A stretch of DNA of 64,000 nucleotides from Thelonectria olida (taxonomy: Eukaryota; Ascomycota; Sordariomycetes; Hypocreales; Nectriaceae): contig JAGPYM010000019.1 of assembly GCA_020736575.1 (NCBI GenBank), forward strand, positions 186,001-250,000. Direction: 5' to 3'. Both the position numbers and the translations under genes were made by a program. Shown piece after piece: positions 1 through 11,200 of this stretch; position 1 is the stretch's first letter; the number at the start of each line of letters is the position of its first letter. The notes under the pieces are model-generated. The model ran no database searches. It was given only the letters and a program-made list of their open reading frames with translations, and had not been told where the DNA came from.

Positions 1-1886
1 ACGGCGAAATGTGTGAGCGTGGTTCGCTTACTGTTGCTGATAATGCCCAATGACGGCAGGGCCAAGGCAAGAATCACGTCGGTGTGCAGCAGGACAAGTC
101 AAAAATCACGTCCTTTGTTCAAGTTTCCGGCATCCGTCGACTGATGACGACATGGCGACGGCGCCTGGACTATTCAATTCAGCCTTTTTTTTTTTTTCAA
201 AGGCCAAGCAAGCAGCCTTAGTTAGGTAGTTAAGGCGGGCGGCCAACACAAGCGACCCGCGCCAACAACCGCCCGTTTGCAGAGCGTGTTTGTTTCAGGT
301 CATATGAATGCGCCACGTTGGCGCCAGCCAGTCAAGCCTTTGTGTTTGGACGGAGCTGATTTAGTGTGCTTATCGTCTTGGTCTGTCCATTGTGCACTCG
401 ACTGACTTATTGGTCGGCGTTTGTTCAGGTAGGTCTGTGTATATGGCCCGCGAGCTTGGCTTCTTGGGCGTCGTTTGTGAGGGGCATCGGGCTGGCTGAG
501 TGATTGTTGGACGGACGGGCTGGCGTTTGACGGAGGCGTCGGCACCCGTGTGACGGCATCTAGGACTCTGACAATCGAGGGCTGGTTACGAAGGCCCGCC
601 GTAGTCGGAAGATGCAAGGCATCGGAGCTTGTCGACAGAGAGAGCAACTTTTGTCGAGGTGCGGGGGGCGGCCTCGTTTGTCATGTACGACGATAGCCAG
701 CCAGCCAGCCAGCCCGCCCAGATGTAAGGATTCGTCATGGCCTCCATGGAAGCGTGTAGAAGGAGAGCAAGCGGATGTGTGCAGCGGCTACGTGCCGGGG
801 CCTTTTGGGTGGTGGGTGTTTCATCTGCAGCCGGAGCGGACGAAAAGCTTCGGAGGGTCAGAGGGTCGGAGGCGGGAGGGTTTTGGTGAGACGCGGATGT
901 GTCTTTGCATGTTCCGGATGCGCGGGGCCGGGTGGTCTGGAATTGGAATTGTGACGGATATGTGCAGCAATGGGGTGATTTGTAAACATCACGGCATCAT
1001 GAGACAGTGTTGCAGGATGGGGCGGGGGAAGAGAGACATATCTTAGCATGTCTTGGAGGTTGGGCATGTCTTGGGTAGCTTACACTACATGTCTCTATCC
1101 ATCGATCCATTAAAGACTGAAGGAATAGGGTTGACCAGTCCGTCTTCCGGGTTCACTGCAAAGACGCGTGTGGTAGCACATCAGATTGCCTTAGTCCCCA
1201 TCCTCTATCGATCAAGCTACGAGCAAGATGGAAAGGCTGGCAGCAACAAGGTTGTCCGGGCCAGTCTTCCGCGCTGAACGTAAGCTGTGCAGAAAAGCTT
1301 GTCTGGACGGGAGGATCTGCGTCAGCTTGCCTTGCCCAACCCTCCCGGAGCCGAACTATTGAAGATCGCGGGGGAGGCTAGGAGGATTGGGTTGAACGGG
1401 TTGATCATCCGAGCTGAAAAGGCTCGCGCCACGTGGAAAAGACTTGTTCTGTTCAATGCCGCGGTCTAGATGAATCCGTTTGGGAAACTTAGTAGCCGAC
1501 TGTGCAGATAACTTGAGGGGGAGGTGACTTGTGTGTGCTTCATCGAGCAAGCTGGACAATAGGGAGATGCGAAGAAGAACACTACGACAATGGCGAAAAA
1601 GGCGGAGTGTAAGAGTGACGGGACACGTCGTCTACTCGCTGCTTGCCTTCCACTGTATCCAAGTACCGATTCCCGTCTTACGTCAAGCATAAACCTATGC
1701 AACCTGAATGATAAAGCAAAGGCTCATTGTGTGTAGCTTGCTCGACTAAATAATGCCAATATCTCGTGCATCCTCTTCCCCAAACCATGCATCTATATCA
1801 TCAATACCTGTAATTTTAACTAATCCCACTCTACGGAAGCTATCCTTCATACCGGACACTGGCTTTAGCACTATTGCGTAACCGGC
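1..1886. other. No recognisable gene; low-complexity runs
   Basis: I see no open frame here with recognisable protein features on either strand. The stretch contains a poly-T run at about 187-199 and a short CCAG tandem at about 695-715. It may include untranslated sequence of a gene beyond the left edge, but nothing in the window shows that. Confidence 0.5.
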
Positions 1887-3978
1887 CTATATACATGAAT
1901 CCTGCGACCACTGATCCATTCCGACTTCTAAAACGTATGCACCTGGATAATGCTTTCCAAGCAAGCCTTGCTCTTGTGATAAAGTAGAGTCGTAGTCCGT
2001 TAGACCGTCTGACAAGAATGTCTCTCTTCGATAGCTCTTGGTCTTGAAAGGTCTGATATCGAAATACGCACCGAATTGGACGATAGCAGCTTCACGGACC
2101 CTACTGCAGACGCGTAAACAGCCCGCCTTCACCAGTCCGTAAGGATCTAAACCTGCAAGTGTGGTATGGCATGAGAGAATGCGAAGCCGCCAATTGGTCC
2201 GAGACTGGTTAGTTCTAGGCACCAGGAACTGCACCGCTCCTATAGATGATGCCCAAGACCAACTCGGTGCCACATATTCCCTTCCTCGCGTCGAGTTGCA
2301 TTGTAGGTGCGCGGTATTGGGGGTTGTCATCCATAGAAGCGCCTCGGGCAGATAACGCTCCCAGATTCCAGCCAAGTATTTGTCTGAGCTTGCAGGCTAG
2401 CTCGCACGCACGATGCCGGAGATGGCGGGCATCCTATCTGTCGACACAGACAGGTCGCATGTAGAATATGCCTCTAGAAAAGAGTGCCACCAGCTTGAAA
2501 ACCGCGTCGTGGACGCCTTAATTACTAGCATACGCTCCCGAAACTGTCTCCGAGTTACTCCCAAGTCCTTTTCTTGAACTTGACGATGCTGCCAGTTCAG
2601 GTTGTCCTCATGTAAGGATTCGTAGTATAGGGCGCCATGGCATTCGAAGTGCATCTGGAAGGAGCCGAAATAGAGAGTACGCCGCGAGAGAATACGCTCT
2701 TGCATAACCCACCCGCGATTGTCCAGTACAGAACTGGGCTGCTCTGCTAGGACGTCGCGCGGATTTCGCTTTAGGTGTCTTTCTGGAGGAGCCGGCTCCG
2801 GATGGCATCTAGGGTACCAGATAGTCAAGGTGCCTTGAGGCTTTCCGCCTTCAGTGCGATATTGGATCGGACACGGGCTATACTTGGAATCTGTGAGGGT
2901 TTCCCGGGAATGTAGGAACCCGGCAGTAGAGTCCTCTGCAGCAGGCGCAGCAATGGTCAACACGGCACTCTGATAAATGGAAGACATTCTAGGGCATTCT
3001 GACTGCCACTCATGTTGACCATCCTGAACGATACACAGAGAGTCGATCCAGATGAATTCGTGGCCTAGTCGATAGGCAGTGATGACTGCATCCCGAAACG
3101 TCGCGGGCAGGGTCTCAATGGCGAAGCCTGCCATGCGGCTCTGTAAGTTACCACGCATCGTTGAAGCAGGCTTCGTCGTACCCCAGCGATGGGAAAGAGC
3201 AACGTATTCGCATCTCTGGGAGGGGTTTGTGGCTACGAGGCTGAGCCTGGAAGCATTCTCTTTGATGTGAAGAAGACGTGTCGGGTTTTCGTACTCTCTG
3301 ATGTGGCCATTTTCGCACGCTTTGTGCTGACTGCGACATTTCTCAATCCATCTTTTGGCGAGGTCAAGGTCAACATTCTTACTACATGACCTCCCCCAAG
3401 CAAGGCCCGAAATGTTCCTGAAACGTGGTTGATCTCATTCGTTAGTTGCCACTTGCCAGCAACGTTCAGCTCGGAGAGGAGCAACACTCACCATCTCCAA
3501 CCGCAATCGCGAACTGGGCGACTTCCCACTTGCCAGCATTTCGTGTGCCAAAGAAACACCTATACAGGCTGTGCAATATATCGCGTTCAGGATCGTCATA
3601 AATGATCACCTGAAAGTCACCAGGTGTGTCAGTCCCGAACTCAGAAGTTAAGTGCAGCTCTATGTCAGTCAATGTTTCATGGCCGTGCTCTTTCTTCAGG
3701 CGAGAATGGTGGGTATGTATATATCCGTGATAAAAGAGCGCACATAGCTGGCATTCTCTCATCCTGGATTCTTTAAGGGCGGACAATGAGCCGTGATGAG
3801 CGAATAGCTTGGGCTTGGTTGCGTAGACTTCGAATATGGTAGGACGGGCATAGGTTTGCTCGAAATCCAAGCAAAGACCGCACAAAGTTGAAGAGACATA
3901 GCGAGGTAGCTTACAAAGCACCGGCTTGTAGATCTGTTCACTGTCTTTCCGAGAGTTGGGTGTAGTATGAGACGCCAT
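1887..3978 (-). pseudogene. HET-domain (heterokaryon incompatibility) gene with an in-frame stop
   Basis: This is a HET-domain protein gene of the non-self recognition / cell-death class. The first exon (from M at 3978) has the usual N-terminal cysteine-rich region (LCGLCLDFEQ, ECQLCALFYHGY). After an intron of roughly 75-115 nt with a CTAAC branch site, the frame carries the classic HET blocks RWIEKC, YVALSHRWG, FIWIDSLCIVQDG and SSIYQSAVLTIAA. Exon 1 appears to end at GTGAGT (about 3493), but that phase does not join the downstream frame; a weaker GTGTTG donor three bases further on would. At 2397-2399 the frame is cut by TAG between GIVRAS and the family block KYLAGIWERYLPEALLW, which continues in the same frame to a stop at 1887. 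The stop fits a CAG-to-TAG transition and no sensible intron removes it. A truncated product is possible but the gene is probably dead. Confidence 0.72.
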
Positions 3979-4480
3979 GTCAAGTGAATAAGAAGACGAG
4001 TCGACAGCGAATGGTAGGTGTAAGAATCCGCCGCCAAGGGATAGGTGTTAGAGAAAACGCGGAATGGAAGTTGAAAACAAAGTGTTTGTCCGCCTCGGCC
4101 GGCTTGATGCTAGTTCGGGGCGCAGTACATAAGGCAGACTCTAGAATCCGGAGTGCCTCGCCACGTGAATCCGTAATCGTTGCAGTCTTCTCACGCAATA
4201 GCAGACAAGAAGCTATGCTTGCTTTGATCTTGGTCTTATCGAGCTTAGGGCGACACGGTGGGAGGGCTCTTGGGATATCTTTGCTACCTGTAAACCATGG
4301 GTAGGTATATAGAACCAGCAAGATAGGGCAAAGAACTTACTGAAATAGAGAATTGTCAAACCCAAAGCCGATTGACAAGATTGTCCTAATGCATGTAGTA
4401 TTTAGATACCGAGAGGAGGTCTGACGCGGATTGGACGAGGAGCCTCCCTTCTCAATCGCTTCCAGCATCATTTTTCTGCC

Positions 4481-4768
4481 GTGTTTGCCCTGTTCTGCCT
4501 CTATCCAATGAAGACTGCACACCTGGATGAGGCGCGCTTTTTCCTCGGCATCTTCGATGCACAGATACCTCTATTATATGGCGAAGGCCCAACAGCTTTC
4601 GAGCGGTCACATGAGGAGATCATCAAGCAGGGGGATGACCAAAGCATCTTTGCCTGCGGCTATGATCAACCTGGCGTGGGATTGACGTCGTCGGAGTTCT
4701 TGCAACATCACCCGATGATTTCGCTGGATACGCAAAGGTTGTTCTATGCCTCCGTGTTAGTCCAATAG
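4481..4768 (+). pseudogene. Fragment of a second HET-type gene
   Basis: A 95-codon frame carries the block that follows the HET domain in HET-E/HET-D-like proteins: FLGIFDAQIPLLYGEG, then AFERSHEEIIKQGDDQSIFA. In intact relatives this block is preceded by several hundred residues including the HET core and followed by more sequence. Here I find neither, so it is a relic. It lies on the opposite strand from the HET gene at 1887-3978, which argues against it being a displaced piece of that gene. The start codon is only the first ATG in the open stretch and probably has no meaning. Confidence 0.6.
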
Positions 4769-5387
4769 TCTCACAGGAGTATGCGAGAGAATCCGACACG
4801 ACATTAACATCAATCTACCGCTGCTACACGTTGGCTAGGCAGATCAAAGGCGACTTTTGAAGTGTCAAATTCTCGACAACTGCTTGGATCTGATTGCCAT
4901 GGCCTTCAAAGATGAACACTTGCAAACTACATGAAGCCCGCTTCGCAACCAAGTAATCTGTTTGCGGTGTTCATGAGTTCCATCCTCGACGTTTGACCGA
5001 AGAATCTCTGCGAGATTCGGCTCCTTACGTTGTTAACATGCCCATCAAGAACCCAAGGGACGATCGTTAGAAACAGTAGATTACTCCGCGTTAGGGCACC
5101 CTCTTTTTCTCCCCTATGAGATTCGGGTAAAACGAGAAGTCTTCGGTGAGCAATTGGATGTCGTTGCCGTGACACACATGTCGCCCTCTCATTACTTCAT
5201 GTGGTTAGCATGTTGGAAAGGACTTGGCAGTTCGTGGAACGCCATCGGGTAACATGAAGAGGCGTGATGTCGTCTCGAGACGTAGGACTTGGACAAACAG
5301 ACCGCGTCTTGCTTCTAATCTTATGAGAGAGTCGGCATCAAGAGGAGCAAAAGAAGAAGAAGACGTCTTCAGCAATTGTTTCAATTT

Positions 5388-5519
5388 GCAAAAAAGAAAA
5401 CATACAACAGCGAGGATTCCCCAATCGTCACCGACTTGAGTACTAATTCACCGCTTCTTGGCTTGACGTTCGGAGAGCAGACGGGATCCAGTATTCTCCA
5501 AGAGCTGTGGTCGTATGTG
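5388..5519 (+). repeat. Direct repeat copy A (RIP-like divergence)
   Basis: This is the first of two direct copies about 208 bp apart. It aligns with 5596-5726 over about 125-130 bp with one small length difference in an A-run. In the aligned core I count 17 substitutions, of which 16 are transitions, in both directions. Mutual C-to-T and G-to-A change in duplicated DNA is the signature of repeat-induced point mutation in ascomycetes. Confidence 0.75.
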
Positions 5520-5595
5520 AAAGCCCAGGCAGCTAGACCAGCCTAAGGACGAGCACAAGGAGACTTCGAATAGAGATATACAAGTCCTAGAAATG

Positions 5596-5726
5596 GCAAA
5601 AAGAGAACATACAACAGCGAGGATTCCCCGGTCGTCACCGACCCGAGTACTAGTTCGCCGCTTCTCAGCTTAACGTGCGGGGAGCAGACGGGACCCAGTG
5701 TTTTCTAAGAGCTATGGTCGTATGTG
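5596..5726 (+). repeat. Direct repeat copy B (RIP-like divergence)
   Basis: This is the second copy of the repeat at 5388-5519. Shared anchors include GAGGATTCCCC, GTCACCGAC, GAGCAGACGGGA and GGTCGTATGTG. Differences are nearly all transitions. No coding potential is apparent, so the unit may be the end of an eroded mobile element, but I could not identify one. Confidence 0.75.
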
Positions 5727-6498
5727 CTTCACGATGGCGACTTTGGTGTTCATGAGCCACGTTTCCAAAGTGAACCAGGGGGAGCTCATTGAGTCTTTTA
5801 ACCCACATTCCAAAGCGATATGAGTGTTTCGTAAGACGATTTCATGTATATACTCCTGAAATTTATGATGGGCAAAGTTTGACGCATGTGGCGATAGGCC
5901 ATCGCCATTGAAATGGGTGCTTGGTCTGCGCTCTCTCCAGACTATGACGTTGAATCAAGCATGGATGAATAAGAGACAGCTTCCTCGTCATTGAAACACA
6001 CATCTAGATAGAGGCAAAATCGTTGCATAAACTCAGGTAAGACAGACATGTCGAGTTGTCAACCCCACTTTCGGGGTTCGAGACTCAATGCGTGTTGACG
6101 TATTGTTCAATTGACGATGCCAGCCGAATAGTAAGCAACCCCCACTCCTGCCAGTCTCTGGAAGGGCGTGGTTGACCCCATCTTTGGAATCAAGCTCGGC
6201 TCCTCGCGAGTTTCCAGAGAGACGCGAGTTACGAAGCCGAAACCATTATGTATGTATTTATCCACGAGTGGGGAAATAAGCTGACGAAGACACAACAGCG
6301 ACGGAACAATAAGTATCGAGTTACCCCTCTCTCGCCTCGTCATCTCAAGTGAGACCCGAGGCGTCCTAGCTTCAAGATTAAGCATTCAGAAACAACACAA
6401 GGGCAGGGATCCCAATTAACTGCCTTGGCTTCGACATCAGACCCGAGCCCTGGATACCCCGGCCTTCGCTGCAGCCTCACCAAACCTCATCGACCGCC

Positions 6499-7428
6499 AT
6501 GGGCTTTACCGCAGAGCCCTACGACCCAGCCACGGCGGCGGCCTGGCTCGTCTGCGTAACCTGCGGCACCCAGTTCCCGACGGCCAATCGCGCCCACGTC
6601 AAGACGTGCCTCATCTGCGACGACCCAAGACAGTTTGTGCCCGCGTCGGGACAGTCGTTTACCACGCTGGAGGACGTGAGAAAGGCGCACTCAAACGAAT
6701 TCACCCCTTGCGCCACCGACTCGCGACTGACCTTTATCTCGTCGACGCCAAAGTTTGCCATTGGGCAGCGCGCAATCCTGGTGCAGTCGTCGACCGGCAA
6801 CATCCTCTGGGACTGCATCTCGTTGCTGGACGTCGAGACGGTGGCCAAGATTGAGGCTTTGGGCGGTTTGAAGGCCATTGTCATCAGCCATCCGCACTTT
6901 TACAGCACCCACGTCCAATGGGCGAGAGCCTTCAAGTGTCCCGTCTACCTGTCTTCCCGGGACAGGCAGTGGACGAGGCTGGACTCGGGACACCAGGTGT
7001 TTCTCACGGAGACTGAGACGGAGATTGAAGGCACGGGCGTCAAAGCCATCCAGCTGGGCGGCCACTTCCCGGGGTCCATGGTGCTGCAGTTCGACAGACA
7101 CTTGCTCATCGCCGACACGCTGATGACGACGGCGTCGGGCGTGGGCAAGTGGGACGTCGACGCGCTCGGCGAGGCGCGCGAGAAGCCGCCGGGCCTGAAC
7201 TCGTTTTCGTTCCTGTACAGCATTCCCAACTTCATCCCTTTGCGAGTCGAGGAGATGGCGCGCATGTGGGAAACGCTGCGGCGCTATGTCTTTGCGGAAA
7301 CGCATGGTGGCTTTGCGGGCATGGACATTGTGGACAAGAACTTGAAGCAGCGGGTGCTGGACAGCATGAAGATTCAGGCAAAACATATGGGTTATGGGGG
7401 TCACGAATTCATGGAGACTACGCTGTGA
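6499..7428 (+). CDS. Metallo-beta-lactamase-fold hydrolase with N-terminal zinc ribbon
   Basis: This intronless gene encodes 309 residues. A CxxC...CxxC pair (Cys19, Cys22, Cys37, Cys40) near the N-terminus suggests a small zinc ribbon. The rest looks like the metallo-beta-lactamase fold: the metal motif region ISHPHFYSTHVQWA (an H-x-H-x4-H variant of HxHxDH), then LGGHFPGSMV and LIADTL, where the third His and bridging Asp usually lie, and a late His in FAETHGG. The Asp of the canonical HxHxDH is replaced, so the metal site may be unusual. The substrate cannot be predicted; relatives are hydrolases of esters, thioesters or phosphodiesters. The start at 6499 is in a strong context and the next in-frame Met is far downstream. 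The start has no signal peptide, so the protein is probably cytosolic. Confidence 0.85.
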   Translation: MGFTAEPYDPATAAAWLVCVTCGTQFPTANRAHVKTCLICDDPRQFVPASGQSFTTLEDVRKAHSNEFTPCATDSRLTFISSTPKFAIGQRAILVQSSTGNILWDCISLLDVETVAKIEALGGLKAIVISHPHFYSTHVQWARAFKCPVYLSSRDRQWTRLDSGHQVFLTETETEIEGTGVKAIQLGGHFPGSMVLQFDRHLLIADTLMTTASGVGKWDVDALGEAREKPPGLNSFSFLYSIPNFIPLRVEEMARMWETLRRYVFAETHGGFAGMDIVDKNLKQRVLDSMKIQAKHMGYGGHEFMETTL

Positions 7429-7737
7429 GGGCCGGACGTGAACAGTATGATGAGATGAGAAATGACGGCGTGTTGCTTTTTGAACAAGATATGATTCTGA
7501 CTCCATTCTGATGTGATCCGGGTATTCATTCCCACACGGTAAAAAAACGCCGGCATGATGAATCGACCGTAACGTGTGGGCAGCCTAGCTCTCAGTCAAC
7601 TCCTCCTCAATGCGCCCTGTCCTGACGCCAGATCTAATGCCCAACAATGAACGCCTTGAAACGAATTAACCCATCCATCCATCCCAATGTGAAAACACGC
7701 CAAAAGAAGGTCGACAAGTGTGGAAGAATTGGCGGAG

Positions 7738-8219
7738 TTAGTCCTTCTTCCAGAACTTCCACTTGTGCCGTTCGGTGCACGAGGACGGGGACAGAACTCG
7801 GTTCAAGAGCTCACGGCCCTCGTCTGGGAGATCGATAACGGACTCGTTGAGAGTATCGATGATGAACCGACTCGCTATGCCATGTTAGATCACCATCTTC
7901 CCAAGCAACAAAAGAACCTTGACTTACGCATCAAATCCATGGCACTCTCGCCAGCATCAACAGCCATGTCCAGCCTCGTCGAGTTGTAGCACCCGTACCG
8001 CTGCTGCAGTTCGAGCATGCATCGCCAGAGATGCCTCGTCTCGTCCATCGTCATGCCCTCGCAGCTGCGCTCGGAGCAGGTGCTGGCTTGTCGACTGCGC
8101 TCCATGTGAGGGATGGAGGGACGTTGGTCGTGGTGGTGGTGCATGGGGTCTTCTACGGGAGCGGACCAGGAGGTGGCAGAAGAGACGGAGAGACGATTGG
8201 GGTGGTGATCTCGAAACAT
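7738..8219 (-). CDS. Small spliced protein of unknown function
   Basis: A two-exon gene: 7928-8219 and 7738-7874 on the minus strand, joined across a 53-nt intron (7875-7927) with GTAAGT donor, CTAAC branch and TAG acceptor. The product is 142 residues. The N-terminal third is rich in Ser, Arg and His (a short His run near residue 27). The middle contains Cys-rich segments and the second exon encodes a hydrophilic tail ending in aromatic and basic residues (KWKFWKKD). I recognise no domain, signal peptide or membrane segment. Both exons keep an open frame across a textbook intron and the codon choice looks coding, so I think the gene is real. A GTGC-type microsatellite lies just upstream at about 8236-8262. 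Confidence 0.6.
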
Positions 8220-11200
8220 GTTGAAATTATGTAGTTGTGCGTGCGTGCGTGCGTGTGTACGCGTTGGTGGTGGTGTAAGTGGTGATGTGTTGTTCTAGGA
8301 AGAGCGGTGGGATTGGAGAAAAGTGGCCGCGGTCGGTTGGCCGGATTGGAATTAAATAAGATTTTGAATTGAGTGATGATAAGGTGTTAATTATAACAGG
8401 GCGGCAATATCGATCAATGATCAAGTTCGTGCCTTGCTTTTGCTTTTGTCGTTTTGCTTCACCGTCCAAATGTTGATGCGTTGTCTCTGATGTGGTGGGT
8501 CGTCATCACATTGGGCTCGACACGATGAGTGACCGGGTAAGACCCTGCAGCAGAAGAGAAAAGATTTTGTTTGGCAGGGATGGAAGCGAAGAAGAAGAAT
8601 AAAGGGTCCTGGAGCTGAGATTGGAAAGGGGGGATAAACACGCCTAGTTATAAATATCCGCACTGAAGTCTGTTGCGTGTGTGTGACCCGGGAGGATCGG
8701 TGCCCAACGGCTGAAAGGCAAGAGGTTGCATACAGCCTCTCTCTCGCGTGCGGCCGTCAGCATTGACTTTCGGCTCGATGGCATCTGAAAATGCGACTAG
8801 TTACAAGTAAGAAACGCCACCGGCCATGGCGGCCGATGGCATTTGCAGCAGCATCGGGGAAAGCTGCACGCCTTTTGATGTGTATTCGTAGTGGAGGGTG
8901 GGCGTTCAGTCACATGCAGTTTCGCCCAGACATTGTTTGTGGCTGCGCTGGGCTTGGGAGTTGAATTGTGCATCCGGCGTCGTCAGCCCTGGGGAGAAGA
9001 AGAGAATGCCATCAAGGCCGCGTCCCGGTACAAGCGGGAAGAATGTTGGGCGATCCGGGTCGGGTTTGGGCCAAGATGACGACTTGGACGTGATGTCGGC
9101 AAGGATATTCATACAAGGGACAAGGATATTCGGCAGTGCATTTGTCTGTGCCGTGCCGTGGTTGCTGATCATCAGTCCAGACAAGGAGAGACAGGTTGCA
9201 GAGCTAGGCCCAGGGGGGACAAGCCAAGAAGAGGCATTCAAGCATTTCGCAATGCAGTCATGTAGTGGCATTTGTTTGGGCATTGCGCCTCCAGCAGCCA
9301 ACCATTGGCCTGGGCAAAGCCTCGTTGCGAATCTAGACCGAGCCCCCTCGCGACGGAGAGTCAAGGTCGCGTGTTGCATCTTGGCCAAGCAGAGGCCGAG
9401 CGAGACAGAGACACGCAGATAACAACAGCAAAGGTCACAGGGCCAACGTTAGTTAGCCTCGAACCTGGGCTTGGACAGTGGTCAGCGTCGCCCAGACATC
9501 TTGAATGGGCTTCAGCGCGCGATAAGGTTCAGCGCCAAAGGTCGGGTGCAGCGGACAACAATAATCTCATGATTATGATGATGACTGCCGTCTTCTTCTG
9601 TTTTGCGGTACCGTTCTCGTTCAAGCGTGCATGGGTTGCTGAGGATGAGTCAAAGACCGACGGATCCGATCATGATGGACGGCGAGCAACGGCGACGTCT
9701 TGCATCTTCAGCCGCCTGTTGCGGGCGCAAAAGGCATGCAGCCGATGGCTTATTTCCGATCATGGCGCCCTGATGACTGGAGATAATCATGATCAGAAAT
9801 GCCTCTTGGGAAAAGGCGGCGAGAGCGAGGATCAGCATCGCGACATGTTACCCCATTTACGTGCGAATACTACATGACGGACGAGGGTTAGGGTTACTCG
9901 ATTAGGTATCCCGCCCCTATGCAGCTACGCTCTTACAAAATGTTACGTCGACAAGCTGACAAGCTAGACTTGGCCATGATACGAGAGATGGACCAGTTGG
10001 CTTTCTCTTAAACTCTATGCAACGGCTTCATCTTCACCAGCAAAGACAGGACGGAAAGTATTTTATTATTAGCTAAGACTAGGTACCAAACAATCCCAAA
10101 CTTTGGTCCTCGCAGCCACAAAACTTAACATCCACAGACCACAAACAACACAAACGACAAACAATCCAACCAAATCACCATGGCCCAGCCCACCGAAAGG
10201 CTCAACACTTCCTACACATATCAGCAAACCGGAATTCAGATGCATCTCAGATGGTGGAGCACGCTTAAATCCTCCCGCCGCTGGCGCCCAAGACGGCGGA
10301 ATTCATCAGGGCCTCGATCCATAGGACCACGATGCCCCTTATTCAGCCCTATCGGAGTCCTGGCCCTGAGGTTTATCGTCTGGTGGCTCCTTGGGCGCAT
10401 TCTTGAAGCAGCATGTAGTAAAGCGTAATGGGTTTGAGCAGGTCTGGATTTCGGTATTGAAGTCTAGACTAGGAGTACGCGGTGATGCCCGCATTCCAAG
10501 GGAACTACGTGGCTTGGTGATAAACGCCATGGTTTAAGGATCAGTAGCTAGCTCCGAGCTGACATAAGGAAGCCCCGATGTTCTCTAGAGCAGGAACTGA
10601 TCTTGAATAGGCCCGAATGTGGTGGTTGTCTTGAACAATTGAGCGGCGTAGAGCCGGTCTTCCTCTGGTCTTGGATGACATTGTGCGAGTGGTTCGTGAC
10701 ATAGATTTACTGAACTAGAGTACTCGCGACTCGGCTCAGGTCACACGTTTTATATCTTGGGCCGGACTCTGCATTCGCCTGCAGCTTCTCATCAATATGT
10801 AAGGCGAGTTGCGCCTGGTTCGATGTGTGCAGAACCCGTCAGCCTGCGTGTGTGATAACTCCTACATGGACAGACTGGCTATCAGATTTGGCCTCGGCGA
10901 CCCGAAGAGGAGGTAAGTGAAGCGGTTGCTAACCAAGAACCTTGCTCACTACAGAGGGTAAGTAACTGCAGATAATGTGGATGAGTTGTCCTCAGATCGG
11001 GTCAATTCAGCACCCCCCACCAGTCACCCGTGCCGACGTTGCCTATCTGGACTCACAGTTGAACCAATTCAGTTGAGTTCAATGTCTGCATATCTCGCTA
11101 CTAAGTTTATTCACCATTGCCCATTCGTATGGCAATACGTGTTATGGGCCGGACCTTCAGTCATACCCTGAATCAAGCTTTAAGTTACCTACTTATCGTC

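Larger units (their letters stand above)
4769..6498. other. Intergenic decayed sequence
   Basis: I found no supportable gene. The stretch contains the diverged direct repeat described separately (5388-5519 and 5596-5726). It ends in the upstream region of the metallo-beta-lactamase-fold gene, whose start sits in a good context (gccATGG). Confidence 0.5.

Noticed and set aside
6060..6100. GGGTTCGAGACTC resembling a tRNA B box
   Set aside because: No matching A box or cloverleaf can be drawn.
8898..9877. Long overlapping plus-strand frames
   Set aside because: They overlap each other and a minus-strand frame of similar length, with no motif; typical of random openness.
10180..10428. 82-codon frame with a good start context (caccATGG)
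   Set aside because: No motif, and the most protein-like sequence downstream lies in another frame. It could be a broken small gene, but nothing supports it.
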